Positions 11,789 to 18,567 are shown, counted from the first letter of the stretch. The stretch: DNA of 64,000 nucleotides from Burkholderiales bacterium (GCA_017307855.1 JAFKGD010000008.1:124001-188000); one strand, 5' to 3'. Notes: a model not told the origin generated them from the letters alone. A program made the numbers and translations.

Positions 11789-11826
11789 CTTTCAGATGAA
11801 AGACTACCACGCCGAAGTTTCATCTG
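11789..11826. promoter_or_regulatory. Operator-like palindromes before the RES/Xre genes
   Basis: A perfect 14-bp palindrome, CTTTCAGATGAAAG (11789-11802), lies just upstream of the antitoxin start at 11779. Half of it, CAGATGAAA (11793-11801), is repeated inverted as TTTCATCTG (11818-11826). Such paired inverted repeats suit autoregulation by the Xre antitoxin. The binding protein is inferred. Confidence 0.6.
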
Positions 11827-11862
11827 CAAGAAATGGGGTCTTCCTGGCCTGTACTCGGCGTG

Positions 11863-13140
11863 TCAACGCGCATAGACGAGATCGCGCAGCCCGAGCGACA
11901 GGGCCGGCACGTAGGTGATCACCACGAGGCACGCCATGATCACCAGGACGAACGGCACCAGGTGGGTGACGATGCGGTCGAGCGAGATGCGCGCCACGGT
12001 ACACGCCGCGAACAGATTGACCCCGAACGGTGGCGTGATCATGCCCAGCGCGAGGTTGACCACCATGATCAGCCCGAAATGCACCGGGTCGATGCCGAAA
12101 TGCATGGCCACCGGTGCGAGTATGGGCGCCAACACGATGATGGCCGCGCTCGTCTCGATGAACATGCCGATGATGAAGAGCGCGGCGTTCACGCCCAGCA
12201 GGAACAGCGTCGGGTTCTGGAGCACGGCCTCCAGCCAGCGGCCGATGGCGTCGGGCACGCCGGCGCGCGTGATGAGGAAGGCGAACAGCCCCGCGTTGGC
12301 GATGATGAACATGATCACCGCGCTGGACAGCACCGATTTGCGCAGGATCGTGAACAGATCCTTGGGTTTGATTTCGCGGTAGATCAGCAGGCCGACGATC
12401 AGCGCGTAGAACACGGCGACGGCCGAGGCTTCGGTCGGCGTGAACACGCCGCCGTAGATGCCGCCCAGGATGATGACCGGCATCAGCAGCGCCCAGCCGG
12501 CCTGTGCCGTGGCCGGCAGCAGGCGCATGCGGCCGTCACCGTCGTTCTTGCCCCAGCCCTTCCACTTGCAATAGGCCCACACGAACAGCATCAGCGCGCC
12601 GCTGATGAGAAGCCCCGGCCCGAAGCCGGCGATGAACAACTCGCCGATCGACACTTCGGCCGACACGCCATACAGGATCATGGGAATCGATGGAGGAATG
12701 ATCACCCCCAGTTCTGCGCTGGTGGCCTGCAGCGCCGCGGCATAGGGCGTGGGATAGCCATGCTTGATGAGTGCGGGAATGAGGATGGCGCCGATGGCGA
12801 AAGTGGTGGCCACCGACGACCCCGACACGGCTGCGAAGATCATGCAGGTGAGCACACAGGTCATCGGCAGACCACCCTGCACGCCGCCCACGATGGACTT
12901 GGCGAACTCCACCAGCCGGCGCGAGATACCGCCGGTTTCCATGAGGTTGCCGGCCAGGATGAAGAACGGAATGGCGGCCAGCGGAAATTTGTTGATCGAA
13001 CCGAACATCTCTTTCACCGAGATGAGCATGTTCACGTTCGAGACCTGGATGCCCAGAAGCGAGGCCAGGCCGATGGAGACCGCGACAGAGACGCTGAGGG
13101 CGAAGCACAGCACCATCGTGATGATCATGGCCGTTGTCAT
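11863..13140 (-). CDS. dctM: TRAP transporter large permease (DctM)
   Basis: This is the large membrane subunit of a TRAP transporter, 425 residues with about 12 helices. It carries the family signatures FFILAGNLMETGG, AVSGSSVATTFAIG and LGVIIPPSIPMILYG near the middle, and NLALGMITPPFGVNLF near the end. It forms the ion-coupled channel for the acid bound by DctP. The start is ATG 13140 in an ATGA overlap with dctQ. The substrate class (C4-dicarboxylate or a related carboxylate) is known for the family only; the sequence does not settle the ligand. Confidence 0.93.
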   Translation of the reverse strand: MTTAMIITMVLCFALSVSVAVSIGLASLLGIQVSNVNMLISVKEMFGSINKFPLAAIPFFILAGNLMETGGISRRLVEFAKSIVGGVQGGLPMTCVLTCMIFAAVSGSSVATTFAIGAILIPALIKHGYPTPYAAALQATSAELGVIIPPSIPMILYGVSAEVSIGELFIAGFGPGLLISGALMLFVWAYCKWKGWGKNDGDGRMRLLPATAQAGWALLMPVIILGGIYGGVFTPTEASAVAVFYALIVGLLIYREIKPKDLFTILRKSVLSSAVIMFIIANAGLFAFLITRAGVPDAIGRWLEAVLQNPTLFLLGVNAALFIIGMFIETSAAIIVLAPILAPVAMHFGIDPVHFGLIMVVNLALGMITPPFGVNLFAACTVARISLDRIVTHLVPFVLVIMACLVVITYVPALSLGLRDLVYAR

Positions 13141-13631
13141 TGCGCGGTCTCCAGCTCCGAGCGCTGCGGATCGATCAGGTTGCCCACGATGCCCAGCATG
13201 GAAAACAGCCCGCCCACCGGCATGGCCAGATAGGCCCACACCATCGACAGGCTCTCCAGTCCCGCCATGGTCTGGACACGGCCGCGCATGGCGTAGTCCC
13301 ATCCCCACCAGACGATGGCAGCCACCAGCACCAGCGCTGCGATGGCCACCGCCCAGTCGAGCACACGCCGCACGCCTGGCGGGCTCCAGCGGTAGAGCAC
13401 GTCCACGCTCACCATCGCGCCCAGCCGGAAGGCCGCCGGCACGCCCAGGAACACCATCCAGATCAGCGAGAAGCGGATCAGCACCTCCGTCCATTCGGCC
13501 GGCTGTTCCAGCACGAAGCGGGTGATGATCTGGAACATGCCGAGCGTGGCGGCGATGGCGAGCATGGCGCAGGCGCCGATCATGGCCAACTGCGTGGCCC
13601 GGCGCTCGAAGGCGAGGAAAGCTTGTTTCAT
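13137..13631 (-). CDS. dctQ: TRAP transporter small permease (DctQ)
   Basis: This 164-residue protein with four membrane helices is the small TRAP subunit that pairs with DctM. The start is ATG 13631 (MKQAFLAFERRATQL), after a spacer of 106 bp from dctP. The helix-rich core contains PAEWTEVLIRFSLIWMVFLG, typical of the family. It overlaps dctM by 4 bp. Confidence 0.9.
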   Translation of the reverse strand: MKQAFLAFERRATQLAMIGACAMLAIAATLGMFQIITRFVLEQPAEWTEVLIRFSLIWMVFLGVPAAFRLGAMVSVDVLYRWSPPGVRRVLDWAVAIAALVLVAAIVWWGWDYAMRGRVQTMAGLESLSMVWAYLAMPVGGLFSMLGIVGNLIDPQRSELETAQ

Positions 13632-13737
13632 AGCGGACGGACGTGCGGCCCGGCCGGGCCGTATCGGGAAACGAAACGCCCGCCATTCGGCGGGCGCTGG
13701 GCGGTGGACCGCGCGTGGTGCACGGTCCGGGCCGCCA

Positions 13738-14709
13738 TCACTTGTAGTTGCGGATCTGGTCGAGCGCGGCCTTGCCGAACTGCTTTTCGAAATCGGCCTG
13801 TACCGGGGCAAGCGCAGCGACGAATTTTGCCTTGTCGACGTTGTCGATCACCGTCATGCCCTTGGCGCGCAGGTCGGCTACGCCCTTGGCGTCGTCCTCG
13901 TCCACGCGGGCGCGGTTGGCCTTGGTAGCTTCCTTCGCGGCGTCGACGAACGCCTGCTTGTCGGCCGCCGACAGTTTGTCGAACGTGCCCTTGTTCATGA
14001 CGAATATGCAGGGCGAATAGACATGGCCGGTCAGCGTGAGGTGCTTTTGCACCTGCTCGAACTTGGCCGAGATGATCACCGGCAACGGGTTCTCCTGGCC
14101 ATCGACCGTGCCCTGTTGCAGTGCGGTGAACACCTCGGGGAAAGCCATGGGCGTGGTGATGATGCCGAAGGCCTTGTAGGCCTGGATATGCACCGGGTTC
14201 TCCATGGTGCGCATCTTCAGGCCTTTGAGATCGGCGGGATCCTTCACGTCGCGCTTGCTGTTGGTCATGTGGCGGAAGCCGTTCTCTGCCCAGGCCAGCG
14301 CCTTGAAACCCTTGGCGTCGAACTTCGTGAGCAGATCCTGGCCGATGGGGCCATCGAGCACTGCACGGGCATGCGCCTTGTCACGGAAGAGGAACGGCAC
14401 ATCGAGGATCTTGGTCTCGGGCACGAAGTTGGGCACCGGGCCGGTGGACGAGAACGCCAGCTCCTGGGTGCCCAGTTGCACGGCCTCGATCGACTCGCGC
14501 TCGCCACCGAGGGCGCCGTTGTAGAACGTCTGCACCTTGTAGCGGCCACCCGTGCGCTTCTCGACCTCCCTGGCGAAGGTGTCGATCGCCACGCCCTGAT
14601 GCGAGTTCTGGGCCGTGGAAATGCTGATCTTCATGGTCGTCTGCGCAAGCGCCGCGGCCGCGAAGCCCAGGCCCAGCATCAGTCCGCCCAGTAGTCGGGT
14701 CAGTTGCAT
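13738..14709 (-). CDS. dctP: TRAP transporter substrate-binding protein (DctP)
   Basis: This 323-residue periplasmic binding protein has a signal peptide MQLTRLLGGLMLGLGFAAAA cleaved near LAQ-TT. The DctP fold is shown by NSHQGVAIDTFAREVEKRTGG, the ligand-pocket Arg in KMRTMENP (the conserved carboxylate contact) and VDGQENPLPVI. ATG 14709 is preceded by GGAGACG. It is the first gene of dctP-dctQ-dctM on the minus strand. Confidence 0.93.
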   Translation of the reverse strand: MQLTRLLGGLMLGLGFAAAALAQTTMKISISTAQNSHQGVAIDTFAREVEKRTGGRYKVQTFYNGALGGERESIEAVQLGTQELAFSSTGPVPNFVPETKILDVPFLFRDKAHARAVLDGPIGQDLLTKFDAKGFKALAWAENGFRHMTNSKRDVKDPADLKGLKMRTMENPVHIQAYKAFGIITTPMAFPEVFTALQQGTVDGQENPLPVIISAKFEQVQKHLTLTGHVYSPCIFVMNKGTFDKLSAADKQAFVDAAKEATKANRARVDEDDAKGVADLRAKGMTVIDNVDKAKFVAALAPVQADFEKQFGKAALDQIRNYK

Positions 14710-14750
14710 GTCATCGTCTCCTTGTGTGTTTGATTGGCTCTGATAACTAT

Positions 14751-14763
14751 GCCGCAGTGCGGC
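14751..14763. promoter_or_regulatory. 13-bp palindrome upstream of dctP
   Basis: GCCGCA-G-TGCGGC is a perfect palindrome 42-54 bp upstream of the dctP start, in the gap between divergent dctP and the membrane gene at 14889. It could be an operator or a short hairpin at the start of the transcript. No regulator gene is adjacent. Confidence 0.35.
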
Positions 14764-14888
14764 AAGGAGGCGACTCAGGGCTTTCACCCACGCCAGGAAG
14801 CGGCGCTGGACCTGCGGCGTCGGGGCTGGCAGAGTCCGCTCCCGGAGGGCGCCCGCGTCTCGGCGCGCCCCGTCGATGAGGAGACGCC

Positions 14889-15326
14889 ATGTCTGCAGCA
14901 TTGATGTTCGCGCTGGTCTTCACCGTCGCCCTGGTGATGACCAAGGCCTACTTCCTCATGGGCTCCGTGCCGCTGCTCGTGCTCAAGCACGATACGCCGC
15001 TGGATGCGCGGTTCGTGCGCGGGTTCTTCAATACCTACTATGTCCTGTCGCTCATCACGGCAGGCGGCACGGCCGTCGGGTATGCGCTGGCGGGCCGCCC
15101 GGCCCTGGCCACTGGCGCGGCGTTGCTTGCCCTGCTGGCGTTCGTCTTGCGCAAGCAGATGATTCCGAAGATGGACGCGCTCGGCGCCCAGATCCAGTCG
15201 AGCGGCGTGGGCGCGATCCCCGGATTCCGCCGGGCCCACCTCATTGCCATCGGCCTCAACCTGGCGCAACTGGTGCTGATCGTGTGGTGCTTGATGGGGT
15301 TGCGGACGTGGAGTGATTTCCGTTAG
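14889..15326 (+). CDS. Small four-helix membrane protein, function unknown
   Basis: This is a 145-residue integral membrane protein with four predicted helices (about residues 3-25, 48-66, 70-88, 117-138). A cytoplasmic-looking stretch with IPKMDALGAQIQSSGVG and FRRAHLIAIGLNLAQL resembles DUF1772/DUF4149-like small membrane proteins, but I cannot name the family firmly. The start ATG 14889 has GAGGAG 6 nt before it. It is divergent from the TRAP operon and opens the accessory stretch to the right. Confidence 0.7.
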   Translation: MSAALMFALVFTVALVMTKAYFLMGSVPLLVLKHDTPLDARFVRGFFNTYYVLSLITAGGTAVGYALAGRPALATGAALLALLAFVLRKQMIPKMDALGAQIQSSGVGAIPGFRRAHLIAIGLNLAQLVLIVWCLMGLRTWSDFR

Positions 15327-15445
15327 GCGTCCGCTTCGGGTCCGCGTTGGCCCTGGAGGGCTTGTCGGGTTGGCATGGCCAGCATCTCGTCCGGGCAGTG
15401 GCACCGCATCTTGCGCTCTGGCGTGCGGATACACGACACTTGGCC

Positions 15446-15700
15446 ATGGCCTTCTTCCAATCCGTACTGTTCTTCGGCATGGGCGTTTTCCTGCTCGCGC
15501 TCGACTGGCGTGGCCTCAAGCGTGGCTCTCTGCCGTTCGGCTCCAAAGCGTTTCTCCAGACGCTGACCTACGAGCGGGACCGGGACGCCGTCCGGTTCTG
15601 GATCGCATTCGCGACGTACCTTGTCGTGGGTGTCGGCATGATCGTCTACGCTCTCATGCTGTCGGTCAGTGCTGCGGTGCCCCTGCCGGTGAGCCGGTAG
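15446..15700 (+). CDS. Small two-helix membrane protein, unknown
   Basis: This is an 84-residue protein with two hydrophobic segments (MAFFQSVLFFGMGVFLLAL and IAFATYLVVGVGMIVYALML) joined by a basic loop. I chose ATG 15446, the first residue of the first helix. No clear ribosome site precedes it, and the upstream part of the open frame (from about 15347) runs through a dispersed repeat, so it is probably not coding. Function is not recognised. Confidence 0.5.
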   Translation: MAFFQSVLFFGMGVFLLALDWRGLKRGSLPFGSKAFLQTLTYERDRDAVRFWIAFATYLVVGVGMIVYALMLSVSAAVPLPVSR

Positions 15701-15719
15701 CGACGGTCAGGAGCGGACA

Positions 15720-16208
15720 TTGGAGAAGATGCTTGCGATGAACGAGCAACGCCAATTTGCGTTCGAGGTATCCGTCGACTACCAGCAGTTTTATCTTCAA
15801 GACGCAGAGGCCTACCCCGACGCTCCAACAGATTGGAACGATGAAGATGTCGAGCGGCGTGCCAAGGTAGCTCCCAACGTCGTCGTCGTCTGCCCTCTTC
15901 GCAATGACACAGTGCGGGCGGAGCTGGTGATTGATGCGCATCCTGCAACCTCTTCTAGAGATGCAGACCATGTCGTGATGTGTGCGCTGGAGGTTCCCAG
16001 CGGCGTTCTCCAGGTGCATGAATGCACTGGCGGCGAATGCTTGCGCGTCAACATCGAGCCTGGAACCTATGCCGTTCTGTTGGAGTTCTTCCGCCTTGCG
16101 ACGATTTCGGAAGACGGATTTGAAGGCGACGATCTATATCGAATGACGCTCTGGCCGAGCGAGCCGCGTTCCCTTGAAGTCATCAAGGCTTGGCCGCAAG
16201 TTGCCTGA
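15720..16208 (+). CDS. ComJ/Nin-like protein (possible nuclease inhibitor or immunity protein)
   Basis: The pattern SVDYQQFYLQD, TDWNDEDVERRAKVAP, CPLRNDTVRAELVI, a central strand pair and NIEPGTYAVLLEFFRL follows Bacillus ComJ/Nin (inhibitor of the DNA-entry nuclease NucA) along its length. By family it would bind and block a nuclease. No NucA-like nuclease is next to it, so it is an orphan here. The start could be TTG 15720 (AGGAG 6 nt upstream), ATG 15729 or ATG 15738. GC is clearly lower than in the core genes, and the gene lies between copies of a palindromic repeat. Confidence 0.6.
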   Translation: MEKMLAMNEQRQFAFEVSVDYQQFYLQDAEAYPDAPTDWNDEDVERRAKVAPNVVVVCPLRNDTVRAELVIDAHPATSSRDADHVVMCALEVPSGVLQVHECTGGECLRVNIEPGTYAVLLEFFRLATISEDGFEGDDLYRMTLWPSEPRSLEVIKAWPQVA

Positions 16209-16249
16209 AGGTGTTCGCTGTGGGTCAGAAGCGGGGAGCTCGGCTAGCA

Positions 16250-16280
16250 TGTCGGCTATCGGCCAGAAGCGGACGTTCGG
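16250..16280. repeat. Island repeat copy A (revcomp orientation)
   Basis: The core TGTCGGCTATCGGCC continued by AGAAGCGGAC is shared exactly, in inverse orientation, with the copy at 17244-17275 (25 bp identical). A partial copy (GGGTCAGAAGCGG) lies just before it at about 16223-16235. If translated it reads SAIGQKRTF, which falsely extends the next gene. Confidence 0.7.
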
Positions 16281-16290
16281 AGTTGAGGCA

Positions 16291-16644
16291 ATGACGAAGG
16301 CGAGCGAGATCAGCGGACTCGACGGGTGGTTTCAGGAGTGGAGTGAGCACGACTCAAGTGCAACTCCCCTGGCACAGATTGGCGGCACGTACACCATCTA
16401 TACCGGTCGCCTCACGGATACGGAGCAGAACGCACTCGTCGAAATTCTTCGTGGTCTGCCAGGGTGGGATGAAGCCTCAGGCTTTTATTTTGGCAACCCG
16501 TCTGAGGGACTTGGCCTGGGCACATCTTGGGAGCCGTCTGGCATTCAAGTGTTCGGTCATGTGCCTGCAGCTCAATGGGCAACCTGGGACTTAGCCTTCC
16601 GCACGGCCGTTGAGAACGCTAAGCTGCCCCGATTTCTCGCCTAG
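16291..16644 (+). CDS. Hypothetical protein, island gene
   Basis: This is a 117-residue soluble protein with no family I recognise; it has several Trp/Gly motifs (LDGWFQEWSEHD, GLPGWDEASGFYFG, QVFGHVPAAQWATWD). ATG 16291 follows GAGG closely. Upstream in-frame starts lie inside the dispersed repeat and would add an artefactual SAIGQKRTF-containing tail. Its size and setting beside a ComJ-like gene would suit an immunity-type protein, but that is only a guess. Confidence 0.55.
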   Translation: MTKASEISGLDGWFQEWSEHDSSATPLAQIGGTYTIYTGRLTDTEQNALVEILRGLPGWDEASGFYFGNPSEGLGLGTSWEPSGIQVFGHVPAAQWATWDLAFRTAVENAKLPRFLA

Positions 16645-16647
16645 TCA

Positions 16648-16677
16648 GACGTCCGCTTCGGGCCCAAAGCGGACGTC
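16648..16677. repeat. Island repeat copy B, perfect 11-bp palindrome
   Basis: GACGTCCGCTT and AAGCGGACGTC form perfect 11-bp arms around an 8-nt loop, immediately after the stop codon of the gene ending at 16644. It belongs to the same family as the copies at 16250, 16965 and 17244. It could act as a bidirectional hairpin between convergent genes. Confidence 0.7.
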
Positions 16678-16695
16678 ACGATTACAGTAAATGCG

Positions 16696-16959
16696 CTAGC
16701 GGTTGGCGCGAAAAGCAGCGACAGCGCAAAGAACCATCGCGGCAGCACAGATGACTGCTTGCCACCCGAAGAACGCGCTCCAGAAGTCGAAGGCGGTTGG
16801 TTCAACAAGACGGTCAATTCTTTTTGACCCACCGCGTCCACCAAACTCTAGAACGCCAGTGCTAGCACCCGTCCATCGAATGTGCCAGCCAGCTAGCGCA
16901 GCTGCACTGAACATGGCACATGCAAAGCACCAGAATCTACGGGTGAGAGCAATCGTCAT
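16696..16959 (-). CDS. Small membrane protein, island gene
   Basis: This 87-residue protein has two hydrophobic segments (FWCFACAMFSAAALAGW and FGWQAVICAAAMVLCAVAAF) around a soluble loop with GGRGGSKRIDRL. ATG 16959 has no strong ribosome site. It is convergent with the gene ending at 16644, with repeat copy B between them. No family is recognised, and base composition is lower in GC than the surrounding core genes. Confidence 0.5.
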   Translation of the reverse strand: MTIALTRRFWCFACAMFSAAALAGWHIRWTGASTGVLEFGGRGGSKRIDRLVEPTAFDFWSAFFGWQAVICAAAMVLCAVAAFRANR

Positions 16960-16964
16960 CTAGC

Positions 16965-16995
16965 AATGTCTGCCTCTGGCCAATTGGCGACCTGT
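16965..16995. repeat. Island repeat copy C (diverged)
   Basis: CAATGTCTGCCTCTGGCC is a diverged copy of CAATGTCCGCTTCTGGCC at 17244. It sits between the two small membrane-protein genes at 16696 and 16995. Confidence 0.55.
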
Positions 16996-17237
16996 TAGCG
17001 GCTGAGCAGTTTAAAGAGAACCGCCAGTCCCAACGACCCAAGAATGATGAGCTGGCAAACAATCATCACCATGCCGACTCGCGGCTTGTCCTTTCCGAGC
17101 TGCCGCATCGCCAGCGCATAGGGCATGTTCTTGTCACGGAAGTATTCTGGATTGGCGCCGTAGCTGATCCCCAGCCATACCACCCCGGCTACCAAGACAA
17201 CCACGATAAGAGCGATTCCAACGCTTGAACTCATCAT
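16995..17237 (-). CDS. Small membrane protein, island gene
   Basis: This 80-residue protein has an N-terminal helix (VGIALIVVVLVAGVVWLGI) and a C-terminal helix (VGMVMIVCQLIILGSLGLAVLF). A short loop holds NPEYFRDKNMPYALAMRQLG. I chose ATG 17237; the upstream in-frame extension to 17297 is translated repeat (SAIGQKRTL) and should not be counted. Function is unknown. Confidence 0.5.
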   Translation of the reverse strand: MMSSSVGIALIVVVLVAGVVWLGISYGANPEYFRDKNMPYALAMRQLGKDKPRVGMVMIVCQLIILGSLGLAVLFKLLSR

Positions 17238-17243
17238 GCTGGG

Positions 17244-17275
17244 CAATGTCCGCTTCTGGCCGATAGCCGACATCG
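17244..17275. repeat. Island repeat copy D
   Basis: CAATGTCCGCTTCTGGCC followed by GATAGCCGACATCG is the inverse of copy A, sharing 25 identical bases. It lies just upstream of the small membrane gene and 22 bp before the end of the recombinase gene. A further partial copy (GGCGTCCGCTTCGGGTCCGC) is at 15326-15345. Confidence 0.7.
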
Positions 17276-17297
17276 TACCGACTATTGATTTCATCAC

Positions 17298-17918
17298 CTA
17301 AGCATCCGTCTGTTCGGCCAATTCGAGTGCATCCTCGACTTCGATTCCCAGGTAGCGAACAGTGCTCTCCAGCTTGGTGTGCCCCAGCAACAGTTGCACT
17401 GCGCGGAGGTTCCTGGTGCGCCGGTAGATCAGCGTCGGCTTGGTTCTGCGGATCGAATGCGTGCCGAAGGTCGCCGGATCGAGTCCGATGGCCGAGACCC
17501 AGCCGTGGACGATCCGGGCGTATTGCCGGGTGCACAGATGGGCGCCTGGGCGCGCTCTGCCTGGAAACAGATAGTCCTGCGCGCGCAGCCCCATTGCTGC
17601 GATCCACTGCGCTATCGATGTCCGAGCCGCTTCCGTGATCTCGAACTGGACGGGGCGCTCCGTTTTTTGCTGCATGACGATGGCACGTTGTGCCACGCGG
17701 TCGCCGTGGCAGACATCCTTGACCCTGAGCTTCACCAGATCGCACGCGCGCAGCTTGCTGTCGATCCCGAGGTTGAAGAGCGCCAGGTCACGGGGCTTCG
17801 CCTGAAGCTGCAGCCGAACGCGTATGGCCCAGATATCGCGAAGCCTGAGCGGCGCTTTCTGTCCAACAAGTTTTCCCTTGTTCCAGGGCGCGTGATTGGG
17901 TGTCGAGGCAGTCTCCAT
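17298..17918 (-). CDS. Short tyrosine recombinase/integrase
   Basis: This is a 206-residue tyrosine recombinase of the compact type that starts with PWNKGKLVGQKAPL and is common as a lone gene in Proteobacteria. The catalytic residues are visible: Arg in SKLRACDLVKL, HxxR in THSIRRTK, His in LLGHTKLEST and Tyr in VRYLGIEV. There is no separate arm-binding domain. ATG 17918 has AAGGAGAG 7 nt upstream. It marks the island as mobile or formerly mobile; its own recombination site was not identified. Confidence 0.88.
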   Translation of the reverse strand: METASTPNHAPWNKGKLVGQKAPLRLRDIWAIRVRLQLQAKPRDLALFNLGIDSKLRACDLVKLRVKDVCHGDRVAQRAIVMQQKTERPVQFEITEAARTSIAQWIAAMGLRAQDYLFPGRARPGAHLCTRQYARIVHGWVSAIGLDPATFGTHSIRRTKPTLIYRRTRNLRAVQLLLGHTKLESTVRYLGIEVEDALELAEQTDA

Positions 17919-18033
17919 GTGTTCTCTCCTTGAAAGAGAGCCAGTGTGTCGTTGCCACGCTAGGCATTCGTCGCAACCTCCTGTCGTCTGCCTTCGACCT
18001 TGGCAGGCGCCGACCCCTGCAGTACATTCGCGT

Positions 18034-18113
18034 TGTTCTGCAAAGAACACGGGCTTGGCAGCCCGTCACCACAGGCGCAGCGGCCGCGCCACCCCCATGG
18101 GGCGCGGCTTTTT
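18034..18113 (+). ncRNA. Candidate small RNA ending in an intrinsic terminator
   Basis: Three hairpins follow one another: TGTTCT-GCAA-AGAACA (18034-18049, GNRA-type loop), CGGGC-TTGGCA-GCCCG (18050-18065), and a terminator stem with T-run (18083-18113). No coding frame leads into the terminator on this strand, so an unannotated short transcript is implied. It contains TTGGCAG (18055-18061) and CCACAGG (18069-18075), exact complements of two stretches in the C4-like RNA downstream. The 5' end is not known. Confidence 0.5.
18083..18113 (+). terminator. Intrinsic terminator
   Basis: An 8-bp GC stem (GCCGCGCC / GGCGCGGC) with a 10-nt loop is followed by five Ts. It reads on the plus strand only. 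It separates the upstream segment from the C4-like RNA module. Confidence 0.8.
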
Positions 18114-18139
18114 CATTGCTGCATGACATGGTCCGTTTT

Positions 18140-18236
18140 CGGCGGGCCGTGCGGGACACCCGCGAGGGTGTGCCGGTCCTGTGGCCGGTCTGCCAACCCG
18201 CACGGTCCGCCACCTCTCTTGGCAGGGTGGTGGCGG
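18140..18236 (+). ncRNA. C4-like antisense RNA (phage P1/P7 c4 type)
   Basis: A 9-bp outer stem CCGTGCGGG / CCCGCACGG (18147-18155 with 18197-18205) encloses ACACCC-GCGA-GGGTGT (18156-18171) and a second hairpin around 18173-18188. A terminal hairpin CCGCCACC / GGTGGCGG follows (18207-18236). TCCTGTGG (18177-18184) is an exact complement of CCACAGGA at the Shine-Dalgarno site of the next gene. CTGCCAA (18190-18196) is an exact complement of TTGGCAG in the terminal loop. Two separate antisense contacts on the following ribosome site are the mark of C4 RNAs, and ACACCCGCGAGG with CTGCCAACC fits my memory of that family. Confidence 0.72.
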
Positions 18237-18249
18237 TTTCGATACCGTC

Positions 18250-18257
18250 CCACAGGA
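18250..18257 (+). promoter_or_regulatory. Ribosome site paired by the C4-like RNA
   Basis: CCACAGGA includes the AGGAG Shine-Dalgarno core (18254-18258) of the small gene at 18265 and is exactly complementary to 18177-18184. Pairing would hide the ribosome site. Confidence 0.7.
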
Positions 18258-18264
18258 GCCATTC

Positions 18265-18567
18265 ATGGCTGACACCTCCGCCCGCCGGCAGCGACACAAC
18301 GCTGCTCCTCGTCGTCTCCACGCGAATTCAGCACCGCCAGCCAGCGCGCCCGAGCCTCCCGACCCGATAGCCATCACCCGGTCGGTCCAGTCCGCCGTCC
18401 TGCGCCTGCGCATGACGATCCTCGCGATGAAGTCCGCCGCCGATGGCGAGCATGAGAACCCGCATCACGAGAGGCTGTTCTGGCCCGACCTGATGGACGC
18501 ACTGACCTTGCTGACGCCCGATGCCGACGTGCTCGACGTCGTGGTGGACGAACTGCAACGCGCCTAG
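18265..18567 (+). CDS. Small protein controlled by the C4-like RNA
   Basis: This 100-residue protein has a basic, Pro/Ala-rich N-terminus and a helical C-terminal half (SVQSAVLRLRMTILAMKSAA, FWPDLMDALTLLTPDADVLD). ATG 18265 has CAGGAG at a good distance. It takes the place of the small icd-type gene that follows c4 in P1-like phages, but no antirepressor gene follows; the next gene (RhuM) is on the other strand. A 7-bp hairpin CGCAACG / CGTTGCG lies right after the stop (18568-18592). Function unknown. Confidence 0.65.
   Translation: MADTSARRQRHNAAPRRLHANSAPPASAPEPPDPIAITRSVQSAVLRLRMTILAMKSAADGEHENPHHERLFWPDLMDALTLLTPDADVLDVVVDELQRA

Noticed and set aside
15326-17918. Classical integron (intI plus attC cassettes)
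   Set aside because: The recombinase lacks integron-integrase features, its 3' end (not 5' end) faces the array, gene orientations are mixed, and I found no convincing attC consensus pairs in the repeats.
17919-18033. tRNA gene or attachment site next to the recombinase
   Set aside because: No cloverleaf or CCA-type end was found and no obvious direct repeat flanking the island was seen by eye.
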